In this document: one piece after another, positions 44,786 to 53,922 of the stretch
Position numbering within the stretch: position 1 is the stretch's first letter
Layout: every line of letters begins with the position of its first letter
NCBI RefSeq assembly: GCF_007362775.1
Contig: NZ_CP041692.1
Coordinates: 1 to 64,000, forward strand
Length of the DNA: 64,000 nucleotides
Reading direction: 5' to 3'
From: Microlunatus elymi
Lineage (GTDB): Bacteria; Actinomycetota; Actinomycetes; Propionibacteriales; Propionibacteriaceae
Translations under genes and position numbers: made by a program
The notes under the pieces: generated by a model
What the model saw: only the letters and a program-made list of their open reading frames with translations
Told to the model about the DNA's origin: nothing
The model's database searches: none

Positions 44786-45438
44786 CGATCACCGTCGCGC
44801 TGGCCGATGATCAACCGCTGGTCCGGATGGGTCTGCGCGTCCTGCTGGACGCAGAAGATGATCTTGAACTGGTCGGTGAGGCGGGCAACGGGCACGAGAT
44901 CGTCGACCTGGTTCGGCGCTTGCATCCCGACGTGGTGTTGATGGATGTCCGGATGCCGCTGGCGGACGGCCTGCAGGCGCTGGCCAAGATCAAATCCGAT
45001 CCGGCGACGGCCGAGACCAAGGTGGTGATGCTGACCACGTTCGAGCTGGACGAGTATGTGTTCGAGGCACTGTCCAGCGGTGCCAGCGGATTCTTGATCA
45101 AGGACAGCGACCCGGCCGACTTCATCCGGGCGATCCGGGTAGCGGCCTCGGGCGAGTCGTTGCTGAGCCCGTCGGTGACCCGCCGGGTTATCTCCTCCTT
45201 CACCGGTTCCCGGCCGGCCGTGCACAAGCCGCATCCGCTGCTGGGCGAGCTGACCGATCGGGAGACCGAGGTGCTCGGGCTGGTCGGCGAGGGCTTGAGC
45301 AACGACGAGATTGCCGACCGGCTGGTGGTCAGCCCGGCCACGGCCCGTACCCATGTCAGCCGAACGATGGTCAAGCTGCAGGCCCGGGATCGGGCGCAGC
45401 TGGTGGTGATCGCCTACCAGGCCGGGTTGGTGACCTGA
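44782..45438 (+). CDS. NarL/LuxR-family response regulator
   Basis: 218 residues: MTITVALADDQPLVRMGLRV, phospho-acceptor D55 in VLMDVRMP, GFLIKDSDP, and the LuxR helix-turn-helix LTDRETEVLGLVGEGLSNDE with ATARTHVSRTM. It starts inside the kinase stop codon. Targets unknown. Confidence 0.94.
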   Translation: MTITVALADDQPLVRMGLRVLLDAEDDLELVGEAGNGHEIVDLVRRLHPDVVLMDVRMPLADGLQALAKIKSDPATAETKVVMLTTFELDEYVFEALSSGASGFLIKDSDPADFIRAIRVAASGESLLSPSVTRRVISSFTGSRPAVHKPHPLLGELTDRETEVLGLVGEGLSNDEIADRLVVSPATARTHVSRTMVKLQARDRAQLVVIAYQAGLVT

Positions 45439-45443
45439 CAGAC

Positions 45444-45519
45444 GATGAGATGTGTCTACGCGTTCACCCGTCGGCGCCGAATCGCACCGAATTCCGCCGA
45501 CGCGTAGACAAATCTGGTC
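45444..45519. repeat. Family C inverted repeat, copy 2
   Basis: Left arm GATGAGATGTGTCTACGCGT at 45444-45463; right arm ACGCGTAGACAAATCTGGTC at 45500-45519. It follows the response-regulator stop by 5 bp. Confidence 0.8.
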
Positions 45520-45556
45520 GCTCCCACGGCCGTGCTGCTGCGACAATCCGGGAATC

Positions 45557-46345
45557 GTGACCGCACATTCGAACCTCGATCTGCTGCAAGCCGAGATCGA
45601 GGTGATCTGGGGACCGGAGCGCCGCGCGCCCGAGGCACCGCCGTCGGTGGTGATCGGCGACGCCGCAGCCGTTGGCGACGGCGCGGGTGATCACGGAACC
45701 GGCGGCATGATCATCGAGGTACGTTCCGATCTTGACCGAGCGTTGCTGCCCGAGTTGCGGTCGATCGCCGAAGATCATCAACCGTCGTTGGCAGTCGGGT
45801 TGGTGCAGGGCCAATTGCGTCGCTGGTTCGGCCCGCTCGAGATCACCGTCGGTCCCGGCTACGACTGCAGTGCTCCTGCGGCCCAGGCGACGCCGGAGAT
45901 CGGACGGCTGATCCGCTCCGATCGGCCGCACGCGGCAACTGCCTTGCGGCGGCCGCCGACCTGGGACGACGAGGAGTGGCCGAAACTGCTGTCCGGCGGC
46001 TTCGGCCCCTGGGCAATGGTGGTCGACGGCGATCGGATGCTGTCGCTGTGTCATTGCGCCCGGTTGGCCCCGGCCGGCGTCGAAGCGGGCACCTGGACCG
46101 CCGAGGACGTACGCGGCCGCGGGCTCGCCGCGGTGGCGACCGCTGCCTGGGCCGACGCCTGCCGCTCGTTGCCGGGACACGTCTTCTACAGCACCGATCG
46201 CGCCAACGTCGCCTCGCAGCGCGTGGCGGCCCGGCTGAATTTGCCGCTGATCGGGCAACTGTGGAAATTCAGAACGGCCGACGAGGACGACGGCCCGCTC
46301 GGCGAGCGGCTCTCGGTGATCGCCCGGGTTGAATATCGGCTGTGA
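45557..46345 (+). CDS. GNAT-family N-acetyltransferase-like protein
   Basis: 262 residues from a GTG with CGGGAA upstream. The N-terminal 120 residues are specific to this group. The C-terminal half has the GNAT core (DGDRMLSLCHCARLAPAGVEAG, TAEDVRGRGLAAVATAAWADAC, YSTDRANVASQRVAARL), including the RGRGLA acetyl-CoA loop. Substrate unknown. It stands alone after the family C repeat. Confidence 0.8.
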   Translation: MTAHSNLDLLQAEIEVIWGPERRAPEAPPSVVIGDAAAVGDGAGDHGTGGMIIEVRSDLDRALLPELRSIAEDHQPSLAVGLVQGQLRRWFGPLEITVGPGYDCSAPAAQATPEIGRLIRSDRPHAATALRRPPTWDDEEWPKLLSGGFGPWAMVVDGDRMLSLCHCARLAPAGVEAGTWTAEDVRGRGLAAVATAAWADACRSLPGHVFYSTDRANVASQRVAARLNLPLIGQLWKFRTADEDDGPLGERLSVIARVEYRL

Positions 46346-46400
46346 GCCGGCCCGCGGCCCGACGTTCGGCGGTCCGGACCGGCCGCGTACGGTCGGCCGC

Positions 46401-46718
46401 ATGGCATTGCGTAGCGCAGAAGAAGTCTCCACCGCACCCGTGGTCGCGACCGGCCTGATCGGCGGCTACCTGGCGGCGCGGGAGACCGGCATCCGTCCAC
46501 TCGGCGGGGTGGTGCTCGGCCTGGCCGGTGCGTACGCGGGCCGGACCTGGCTGGCGAAGAAAGGGCCGGTCGTCACCGCAGCGCTCGCAGCTCTCTACGT
46601 CGGTGGGTTCGGTGCATCCCATCCGCTGGCCAAGAAGATCGGCGCCTGGCCGGCGGTGCTGACCGTGACGGCGGCAGCCGCCGGCGCCGCCTGGGCCCTG
46701 GCCGACCGCGACTCCTGA
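46401..46718 (+). CDS. Small membrane protein, 105 residues
   Basis: Three to four hydrophobic segments rich in Ala/Gly (APVVATGLIGGYLAARETG, LGGVVLGLAGAYAGRTWLA, TVTAAAAGAAWALA). No recognised family. The start at ATG 46401 is the first with a full hydrophobic frame. It is separated by 55 bp from the GNAT gene on the same strand. Confidence 0.65.
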   Translation: MALRSAEEVSTAPVVATGLIGGYLAARETGIRPLGGVVLGLAGAYAGRTWLAKKGPVVTAALAALYVGGFGASHPLAKKIGAWPAVLTVTAAAAGAAWALADRDS

Positions 46719-46872
46719 CCGAGCATCCTCTTCCCGCGCGCACCTTCGGTTCTCCCGCGCGCCGTCGTGACGCGGAGGAACCTTCCCGCACACCTTCGGC
46801 TCTCCCGCACACGTTCCAACTTGCGCGGCAGCGCCGACGGTGCGCGGGACGGCGACGGCGAGCCGGTCTAAG

Positions 46873-48567
46873 CCTCGATCCGTGGACGAGTAGTCGGTTG
46901 GGTGGGGCTGTCCAGCGTGTGAGGACGTGAGAGGCCTTCCTGGCAAGGGAGAATCTGTGTTGCTAACGCACTGATCCGACCGAACCAAGAAGGCACTGAT
47001 AGTGAAACTACCTCATGGGTGGACGCGGGCTGTTCCGATGTTCGATGAGGAGCACCTGGTGTCGTGTGCCGGGCTGGCTCCGGTGATGGGTCTGGCCGAG
47101 CGGGCCGGCTTGTCGGAGTTGCTGGCCGACCGGGTTCGGGTCGATTCGGCATGGGTGGCCTCGTCTGGGGTCAACCCGGCGGGGAAGGTCACCTCGATCA
47201 TCGCCGGGATGGCCGCAGGTGCGGACTGTATCGATGATCTGGACGTGATCCGGGCTGGTGGAACGGCGCGACTGTTCAAGCAGGTGTACGCGCCCGCGAC
47301 CTTGGGTCAGTTCCTGCGCAACCTCAGCCATGGACACACCAGCCAGCTGGCGTCGGTGGCCCGAGCCCACCTGGTCAACCTCGTCGGCTGCAGCGACTTG
47401 TTGCCGGGGATCGAGCAGCGGGCGTTGATCGATATCGACTCGCTGCTCCGTCCGGTCTACGGGCATGCCAAGGAGGGTGCGAGTTTCGGGCACGCCAAGA
47501 TCGCCGGCAAACAGGTGCTCCGCAAGGGCCTGTCGCCGCTGGTGACCACGATCAGCACTACCGACGGTGCCCCGGTAGTGGCGGGGATCCGGCTGAGGGC
47601 CGGGAAGGCCGGATCCGGGCGTGGTGCGGCATCGATGGTGACCGAGGCCATCGGCACCGCCCGACAGGCCGGCGCGACCGGCGAGATTTTGGTGCGGGGC
47701 GATTCGGCTTACGGCAACCACCTGGTCGCTGGAGCCTGCCTGGACCACGGCGTGCGGTTCTCACTGGTGTTGACCCGCAACGCCGCGCTCGACCAAGCGA
47801 TTGCCTCGATCGCGGAGGATGCCTGGACTGCCGTGCACTATCCCGGTGCCGTCGTCGACCCCGACACCGGCGTGTTGATCTCCGACGCCCAGGTCGCCGA
47901 GGTCGAGGCGTTCACCGCCTTCGCCAGCACTGCCCGGCCGATCACCGCCCGGCTGGTCGTCCGCCGAGTGCGGGATGTCGCCAGGCTCGACGAGTTGTTC
48001 CCGGTGTGGCGCTACCACCCGTTCCTGACCAACAGTCTCGAATCCGTCACCCGAGCCGATGTGACCCATCGCCAACACGCGATCATCGAAACCGTGCACT
48101 CGGATCTGATCGACGGCCCGTTGGCTCACCTGCCGTCGGGCCGATTCGCCGCCAACACAGCCTGGGCGATCTGCGCCGGGATCTGTCACAACCTGCTCCG
48201 CGCCGCCGGCAGCCTGGTCGGCGGCCGGCATGCCGTGGCTCGGGGAGCCACCCTGCGCCGGCACCTGATCATGGTGCCCGCCCGGATCGCGCGGCCGGCC
48301 CGCCGAAAGTTCCTGCACCTACCCGCTCACTGGCCCTGGGCCGATCAGTGGCTCCGATTGTGGCACCACGTGTTCACCAACAGCATCGGGCCACCGGCAG
48401 CCACATAGCCCATCGACCCGACCGCCGCATCGGCGCCAACCGGAGAGCAGACGTGGAAAAGCTGGGCAGACCAGCAACTCACCCATGCCCCGACGACAAA
48501 CAACGAGCCAATCCAAGATCAACATCACAAACCAAGATCAACACCCGAGCCAGTCCACGGATTGAGG
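46873..48567. mobile_element. Complete IS1380-family insertion sequence
   Basis: 1695 bp. Terminal repeats CCTCGATCCGTGGAC at the left and the complement of CCTCAATCCGTGGAC at the right (14 of 15 match). It is flanked by a 5-bp target duplication CTAAG at 46868-46872 and 48568-48572. One full-length transposase gene. Both ends and the gene are intact, so it may still be active. It is inserted about 10 bp upstream of the methyltransferase start codon. Confidence 0.93.
47002..48408 (+). CDS. IS1380-family transposase
   Basis: 468 residues, DDE-type. Starts at GTG 47002 within the IS. Recognisable blocks: SWVASS-type N-terminal region, LIDIDSLLRPVYGHAKEGA (first catalytic Asp region), LVRGDSAYGNHLVAGAC (second Asp) and HRQHAIIETVHSDLIDGPLAHLPSGRF (Glu). 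The C-terminus ends LRLWHHVFTNSIGPP. No frameshift or internal stop. Confidence 0.92.
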   Translation: MKLPHGWTRAVPMFDEEHLVSCAGLAPVMGLAERAGLSELLADRVRVDSAWVASSGVNPAGKVTSIIAGMAAGADCIDDLDVIRAGGTARLFKQVYAPATLGQFLRNLSHGHTSQLASVARAHLVNLVGCSDLLPGIEQRALIDIDSLLRPVYGHAKEGASFGHAKIAGKQVLRKGLSPLVTTISTTDGAPVVAGIRLRAGKAGSGRGAASMVTEAIGTARQAGATGEILVRGDSAYGNHLVAGACLDHGVRFSLVLTRNAALDQAIASIAEDAWTAVHYPGAVVDPDTGVLISDAQVAEVEAFTAFASTARPITARLVVRRVRDVARLDELFPVWRYHPFLTNSLESVTRADVTHRQHAIIETVHSDLIDGPLAHLPSGRFAANTAWAICAGICHNLLRAAGSLVGGRHAVARGATLRRHLIMVPARIARPARRKFLHLPAHWPWADQWLRLWHHVFTNSIGPPAAT

Positions 48568-48581
48568 CTAAGCTCGGCGCC

Positions 48582-49217
48582 ATGGCACCGGATGCACTCT
48601 CCACCGCCGACAGTCAGCAACGTCGCTACTGGGATGATCACGCCACCACCTACGACCGGGGCATGGGCTTCGCCGAGCGGCGGATCCTCCGCGACACCCG
48701 AGGCTGGGTTTGCCAGCAGGCAACGGGAAACACGCTCGAGGTGGCGATCGGCACCGGCCTCAACCTGCCCTGGTACCCGAAGTCGATCAAGCTCACCGGG
48801 CTGGACCTGAGCCCGCGGATGCTGCAGCTGGCCAAGCGCCGCGCCGATGAACTTGATCTTGCTGTCGAACTGAAGGAAGGCACCGCCAGCGAGCTCCCCT
48901 TCGACGACAGCACCTTCGACACGGTCGTCAGCACCCTCTCACTGTGCTCCATCCCCGACGACAAGCAGGCAGTCTCGGAGATGATCCGGGTGCTCAAGCC
49001 AGGCGGCAAGTTGATCTTGGCCGACCACGTCGAGTCATCCTCGGCGATCTTGCGGCTGCTGCAACGCGGCGTCGAGCTGTGGAGTCTGCGTCAGGGTGAG
49101 CACTTCACCCGACGCCCCATCCACCACCTGTACGCCGCCGGCGTTCACATCCAAGATCACGAACGTTTCCTGGCAGGCATGATCGAGCGCGAGGTCGCGA
49201 TCAAGCCCGCCTGGTGA
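48582..49217 (+). CDS. Class I SAM-dependent methyltransferase
   Basis: 211 residues. TYDRGMGFAERRILRD, NTLEVAIGTGLNLPWYP (SAM motif I), LTGLDLSPRMLQLAKRRA (motif II), LPFDDSTFDTVVSTLSLCSI and EMIRVLKPGGKLILADHV. It resembles UbiE/phosphatidylethanolamine-methyltransferase-like enzymes; the substrate is unknown. The IS1380 element lies directly upstream and has probably replaced its promoter region; no ribosome site is obvious at GGCGCC-ATG. Confidence 0.88.
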   Translation: MAPDALSTADSQQRRYWDDHATTYDRGMGFAERRILRDTRGWVCQQATGNTLEVAIGTGLNLPWYPKSIKLTGLDLSPRMLQLAKRRADELDLAVELKEGTASELPFDDSTFDTVVSTLSLCSIPDDKQAVSEMIRVLKPGGKLILADHVESSSAILRLLQRGVELWSLRQGEHFTRRPIHHLYAAGVHIQDHERFLAGMIEREVAIKPAW

Positions 49218-49482
49218 GCGATTGCGGATATTGCACGGCGTGTCCACGGGTACGTAGGTAGCTTGTCCCGGTGTCCGTGATCGCGGCGCCACTGCCGGAG
49301 TGCACGGTGCTCACCGAGCCGGAGCACGAGGCCGGCGCGGTGCTCGGCGTGATCAAGCTCGGCCAGTAGCACCCAGCGCCGGCATAGTTCGCCGGCGATC
49401 GGCCACGAGCCGCTATGCTGCCGCCCATGTTCCGTTCCTGATCAAGCCGACGACCAATCCGCCCTGATCGAATGGAACGCCC

Positions 49483-50052
49483 ATGCCCACCATCCGCCCC
49501 TATCTGCCCACGGACCAGACCAGCTGGCTGCGCTGCCGCGTCCTCAGTTTCCTGAACACCTGCTACTACGACGATGTCCGCCGGACCAGACCGCACGAAG
49601 ACGATCTTGTCGTTTCCCTCGTCGCCGCGTCGGGCGACGAGGTGGTCGGTCTGATCGATGTCACCGTTGATGGCTCGGCGGCGACCATCGACTGCATCGC
49701 CATACATCCGGATCACCAGCCCCACGGTCTCGGCGCACGCCTCTTCGAAGCAGCCCTAGCCGAGCTTGGCTCGGAGGTCGAAACCATCGACGCCTGGACC
49801 CGCGAGGACGAAGCAGCCAACCGCTGGTACCGCTCTCGTGGCTTCCGGGAGAATTCCCGCTATCTCCACGTGTACAAGGATTGGGATGAGTCGGTCGACG
49901 CCTTCAGCACGCCGGAGCCGCTGTCCACACCGGTACAGGCGTTCATGCAGGCCAAGATCGAGCACGAGGCAGAGCTGCGGACCCGATTCCGTCGGGTCTA
50001 CGTCTGTCGCCAATACCTCAAGATCATCTGCCCAGAGCCATCTACACCGTGA
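49483..50052 (+). CDS. GNAT-family N-acetyltransferase
   Basis: 189 residues. TIRPYLPTDQTSWLRCR start, VGLIDVTVDGSAATIDCIAIHPDHQPHGLG (acetyl-CoA loop, broken as two parts) and DAWTREDEAANRWYRSRGF. The C-terminal 60 residues lie outside the usual fold. Substrate unknown. The 49218-49482 spacer before it carries no gene I can support; a 33-codon frame at 49271-49369 has no recognisable homology. Confidence 0.85.
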   Translation: MPTIRPYLPTDQTSWLRCRVLSFLNTCYYDDVRRTRPHEDDLVVSLVAASGDEVVGLIDVTVDGSAATIDCIAIHPDHQPHGLGARLFEAALAELGSEVETIDAWTREDEAANRWYRSRGFRENSRYLHVYKDWDESVDAFSTPEPLSTPVQAFMQAKIEHEAELRTRFRRVYVCRQYLKIICPEPSTP

Positions 50053-50092
50053 GGATCGCGGAGAGATCGACAGCTGCAGCGCAGTGGCCATG

Positions 50093-50137
50093 ATTGGGTG
50101 GATTTCGCACCGAATGTCGGTGCGTAACTACCCCAAT
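50093..50137. terminator. Possible bidirectional terminator hairpin
   Basis: Outer stem ATTGGG / CCCAAT with inner stem CGCACCGA / TCGGTGCG. It lies between the convergent GNAT and brxHI genes. No U-tract. Confidence 0.45.
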
Positions 50138-50158
50138 GGGTGCGACGCGAGATCAGCA

Positions 50159-52291
50159 CTAGATCACGGAGTCGACGACCGGATGTGAAAGTGTGGCTGC
50201 TGCTCCCGGCACATCCTCCAATCGTGCCTCAAGTGTGGCCCGTGCCAAGTCGGGCGGCAGCAACTCCGAGAACTTCAACTGTTCGAGCGCCTGTTGGGTC
50301 ACAATCGGCCGGATACCCGAGTCAGACTTGCCAAGTTGGCCACGCGCTCGGACAAGGACAGATCGCAGGGCACCGGCGTCAACTCCTGCTCGGAGTGCAA
50401 TCGAGCGGTTGTCGAAAACGTAACCCTCGTCGATCAGTGCGGGATCCATCGCCTCGAGCGCAGCCATCAGCGATGCGTTGGCCCGTCCACCGGCCCAGGT
50501 CCACCACCGGCTCCGACCGGTTGTTGATTCGATCACTGTTGCACGATGATCTACTCGCCCAGCGAGTTCCTCCCGGATCCGGATCAACTGACTGCCCGCC
50601 CGATCGGACATCTGTACGGAGGCCGGTGCTGAGCCGAGCAGGACGCCCCGTTCGGCCTGCATCAGCTGGTACGACAGTGGTTGGGGAATCCCGATCCAGC
50701 GCGACGTACCGAGGCTCTCAGACGGTTCGACATAGGCCCGCCTGCGGGACCAGTCGATGTGCTGGACGAGCCAGCCGCGACCCGCAAGAGTGATCACCCG
50801 CGGACCGTTCACTTTTCGGATCAATGCGTACGGATCGATGCTGCCGACCTCGTGACTTCCGTGCACCACAAGGAATTCCGGCGCCGAGGTGAAGAGCGAC
50901 AAGAGCTCTATGAAGTGTCGATACCCGTAACGTCGCTCGGCTTCTGGTCCGACAAACAGCATGGCGCTGTCCACATCGACATGCTCGGATTCGATCATCC
51001 ACTCAGTGATCTTCATTGTCTCCACGTCGCTGGTCAGCCCAAGGTCACGCAGCGGCTCGACCCAGGTCGTTCGGCCGACCTGTCCCTTCTGCAGGCACAA
51101 CGCCAGCAGCTGTTGAGCGAGCAGATGTCGTGGCCCGGGCGGGGCGACGACGGACTCCACGTATCCTTGCGACCACCGCAGCAACAGCGCCGCAGCGGTG
51201 AGCAGCTCATCGTCGGAGGTCGTGAGGAAGAGGGCGTTCCGGCTCGTCCCACGCCGACGCCCGGTCCGCCCCAACCGCTGCAGGAACGCAGCCACCGAGG
51301 TGGGTGTGCCGACCTGGATGACCCGATCAAGATCACCGACGTCGATGCCGAGCTCGAGGGTCGAGGTGGCGACTATGACACAGTCACGAGCCTCAGCGAA
51401 GGCACGTTCTGCTCGTCGGCGTTCGGCTGCCGACAGGGATGAGTGCGAGACGTACGTTTCGGTGCCCAGGTCAATCAATCGCTGGGCCAATTCCTCTACC
51501 CGGGCTCGGCTTTCGGCGAACACCAACCGCTTCTGTCCACGATGCAGAGCGGAAATGATCTTGGCCGCATTGGTCACCGAGCCGACATAGTCCAGCTCGA
51601 CGTCGGCACTCGTCGAGCCGGGCACCTCGGGATTGATCACCTGCGCAGACCGCCGTCCCCGGCCCGATCCTTGGAGCCAGGTCAGCAGTTCCGGCGCGTT
51701 TCCCACCGTCGCCGACAGCCCGATTCGTTGCAGCGGCCGGCCAACCAGCTCCGCGATTCGCTCCAGCACCGCCAGCAGATGCCACCCGCGATCGTCACCG
51801 GCAAAGGCGTGCACCTCGTCAACGACCACTGTCCGGACCTCGGACAGCAGGATGCGTGCGTCGATCGTGGTGGACACCAACATGGCTTCGAGCGATTCGG
51901 GCGTGGTCAGCACAATGTCAGGGCGATCGATCGCGATCCGGCGGCGGGCACCAGCACCGGTGTCACCATGGCGGACGGCAACGCTCCGGCCGAGCCAGCC
52001 GGCATAACTTGCGATCCGCGGCTCGAGGTTGTTCAGCAGAGCCCGCAGTGGGCACACGTAGAGCACCGACGGCCCGGCCCAGGATTCGTTTGCCATCCGC
52101 GTCAGCAGCGGGAAGAGTGCGGCCTCCGTCTTCCCGCCCGCGGTCGGCGCGAGCAACAGGGCGTCCTCGCCGGCCACGACCGGCGCAATCGCCGCCTGCT
52201 GCAACGGTCGAAGCTCCCGCCAACCGAGGGTGTTGACGATGTGGTGCTGCAGCACCGGATGCAGTTCGGAAAACCCTGCAGGCGTTGACAT
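50159..52291 (-). CDS. brxHI: BrxHI-type Lhr-like DEAD/DEAH helicase
   Basis: 710 residues. The superfamily 2 helicase core is intact: PLQQAAIAPVV (Q-like), LAPTAGGKTEA (motif I), TTPESLEAML, VVVDEVHAF (motif II, DEVH), IGLSATVGN (III), ATSTLELGIDVGDLD (V) and QRLGRTGRRRGT (VI). About 250 C-terminal residues are specific to the family. It matches BrxHI of type 2 BREX (Pgl) phage-defence loci, beginning HPVLQHHIVNTLGWRELRPLQ. GAGGAG precedes the ATG. It follows the brxD remnant by 8 bp; the other BREX genes are damaged or missing, so defence is unlikely to work. Confidence 0.85.
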   Translation of the reverse strand: MSTPAGFSELHPVLQHHIVNTLGWRELRPLQQAAIAPVVAGEDALLLAPTAGGKTEAALFPLLTRMANESWAGPSVLYVCPLRALLNNLEPRIASYAGWLGRSVAVRHGDTGAGARRRIAIDRPDIVLTTPESLEAMLVSTTIDARILLSEVRTVVVDEVHAFAGDDRGWHLLAVLERIAELVGRPLQRIGLSATVGNAPELLTWLQGSGRGRRSAQVINPEVPGSTSADVELDYVGSVTNAAKIISALHRGQKRLVFAESRARVEELAQRLIDLGTETYVSHSSLSAAERRRAERAFAEARDCVIVATSTLELGIDVGDLDRVIQVGTPTSVAAFLQRLGRTGRRRGTSRNALFLTTSDDELLTAAALLLRWSQGYVESVVAPPGPRHLLAQQLLALCLQKGQVGRTTWVEPLRDLGLTSDVETMKITEWMIESEHVDVDSAMLFVGPEAERRYGYRHFIELLSLFTSAPEFLVVHGSHEVGSIDPYALIRKVNGPRVITLAGRGWLVQHIDWSRRRAYVEPSESLGTSRWIGIPQPLSYQLMQAERGVLLGSAPASVQMSDRAGSQLIRIREELAGRVDHRATVIESTTGRSRWWTWAGGRANASLMAALEAMDPALIDEGYVFDNRSIALRAGVDAGALRSVLVRARGQLGKSDSGIRPIVTQQALEQLKFSELLPPDLARATLEARLEDVPGAAATLSHPVVDSVI

Positions 52292-52299
52292 GGCACTCC

Positions 52300-53124
52300 T
52301 CACAGCTCGAGGTCGATGTCGCCCGCGCGCGCCGGTTGCGCCAGATTCCTTTCGACGTCGGTCAACTCACCGGAGCTGACGGTGAGCTGATAGTGCTGGC
52401 GCGGATCGAAGTCGTCGAATTGATCAACGCGATCCAGCACATCACCGACGAGCTTCTTCAGGAACACCCGCGGCGCGATTCCGACCTGACCACCCAACGA
52501 TCCGGCCACGGCGTCGGCCAGCAAGCCCAGGTAGTCGTCGTCGACCAGGGTACGGATCCGGTCGCCCTGGGTGCTGCCTTCGGCGTAAAGATCACGGACC
52601 CGCTGGCCCAGCTCGACCAGGCTGTCATGATCAAATCCACGCAGCCGGATCTGCACCGCCCGCGGGTTGTCAAATCGTGGATCGGTGTCGAAGTCGACGC
52701 GCAGTCGGCCGGCCAACGGTGGCAGCCGGGAAATTCCGGACGGACCTTCGAAGAAGGCCGGGGTGCCAGTGATCAACAAGTACAAGCCGGGAAACCGGCC
52801 CGCATCCACCTCGTCGATCAACTGCCGCATCGCGTTCAGCGCCTTGTCCCGGACGTCACCGCGCATCCGCTGCAGGGTTTCGACCTCGTCAAGCACGACC
52901 AACAGCCCTGGGTGCCCAGCATCGCGCAGCACCACAAGCAGTCCTTGTAGTGCACCCATGGCGCCGAAATGATCAAGGTCGCCCTTGATCCCGGCTGACC
53001 GCTTCGCGGCCGCGGCAACGTGCGGCTGCCCGCCGAGCCAGGCCACCAGTGCTTCCGCCCGGGCCGTGTCACCGGTGTCGACGGCCGACCGGTACGCCCG
53101 CAGCACCGCGGCGAACGCGGGCGT
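52300..53124 (-). pseudogene. brxD: brxD remnant (3' part of BREX ATP-binding protein)
   Basis: About 275 residues matching the C-terminal half of BrxD (BrxC/BrxD P-loop family): PAFAAVLRAYRSAVDTGD, AALVAWLGGQPHVAAA-type block, GIKGDLDHFGAMGALQGLL, VVLDEVETLQRMRGDVR (Walker B) and YLLITGTPAFFEGP. The N-terminal half with Walker A is absent. The coding sequence runs straight into pglW sequence in a different frame at about 53110-53124, which marks a deletion junction. A GTG at 53109 could restart translation, but the product would lack the ATP-binding loop. Confidence 0.82.
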
Positions 53125-53821
53125 GGAAGGCCTTCCACTCCTGCCAGCCGTCGCCCTCGGCGATAGCCTGTTCGGTGATCACCCAGGATCCGGCCTCGCG
53201 TTGGCGGCGCTGGACCAGGCCGATCCGGCTCATCAGCTCGGCCAGGACGGTTTCACGGATCGGATGCCGCTGATCGCCGGGTTCGAGCAGCAACTCGGAG
53301 ATGCCTGGCAGGTGGCTGTGGTTCTCGAGCCCATCAATGCCGTACAGACCCATCGCGCTCGACTCGGACAACTCGGAGACCAGCTGCGGGTGATGCAGGA
53401 ACACCGACTCCTGCACCCACGGGATGACCTGGTAAGCCGGTGGGGCGTTGCGAACGCGTCGCTCACGCACCCAGCGGTCGTACTCGTCGGTCAGCTTGCT
53501 CTTGAAGTACTGCGCCTTGCGCCGGGCCAGCTTGAGCGGCGAATCCTCCGCCCGGTGGCCGCTGCGCAGCCAGGTGTGATCGTCTCCGCGCAGCTGCCCC
53601 GAGTAGTACTTGAGCTCGATCAGGTGCAGTCTGCGGCGGCCGAGCACCAACAGGTCGACCTCATGCCAGCGGCCGTGGCTGTCCCGGAACTCGAAGTTGG
53701 ACCAGGCACGAAAAGGAGGCTGGTCGGGCAGCAGATTGCGCACGATCTGCAAGCCCTCAGCCTCGTGGGTGAGCTACGAATCAGCTACCTCGATCCACCG
53801 GTCGTCAGCGGGTGACGTCAC
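53069..53821 (-). pseudogene. pglW: pglW remnant (5' part of BREX Ser/Thr kinase, NERD domain)
   Basis: AGGAGGT correctly precedes GTG 53821, and translation reads MTSPADDRWIEVADS, then an amber TAG at codon 16 (53774-53776), and continues in frame as LTHEAEGLQIVRNLLPDQ and a NERD nuclease-like domain (RAWSNFEFRDSHGRW, EVDLLVLGRRRLHLIELKYY). This is the start of PglW. After about 235 codons it ends in brxD sequence; the kinase domain and the rest are gone. A TTG at 53752 could restart a 227-residue NERD fragment. Confidence 0.8.
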
Positions 53822-53922
53822 ATGTACCTCCTGTCCCCCACGACGTTCGGTCTCACCCTAAACCGTCGGCCCGGCTCGACTGACGACGCTCCGGCATCAG
53901 GTCCGCCGGAGGGCCGAGGGAG

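Noticed and set aside
49271-49369. 33-codon frame in the 49218-49482 spacer
   Set aside because: Too short, no homology recognised, and the GTG has no clear ribosome site.
50159-53821. Reading the NERD and BrxD-like frames as a new compact defence system
   Set aside because: The two frames meet out of phase, Walker A is missing and pglW has a nonsense codon, so decay of type 2 BREX is simpler.
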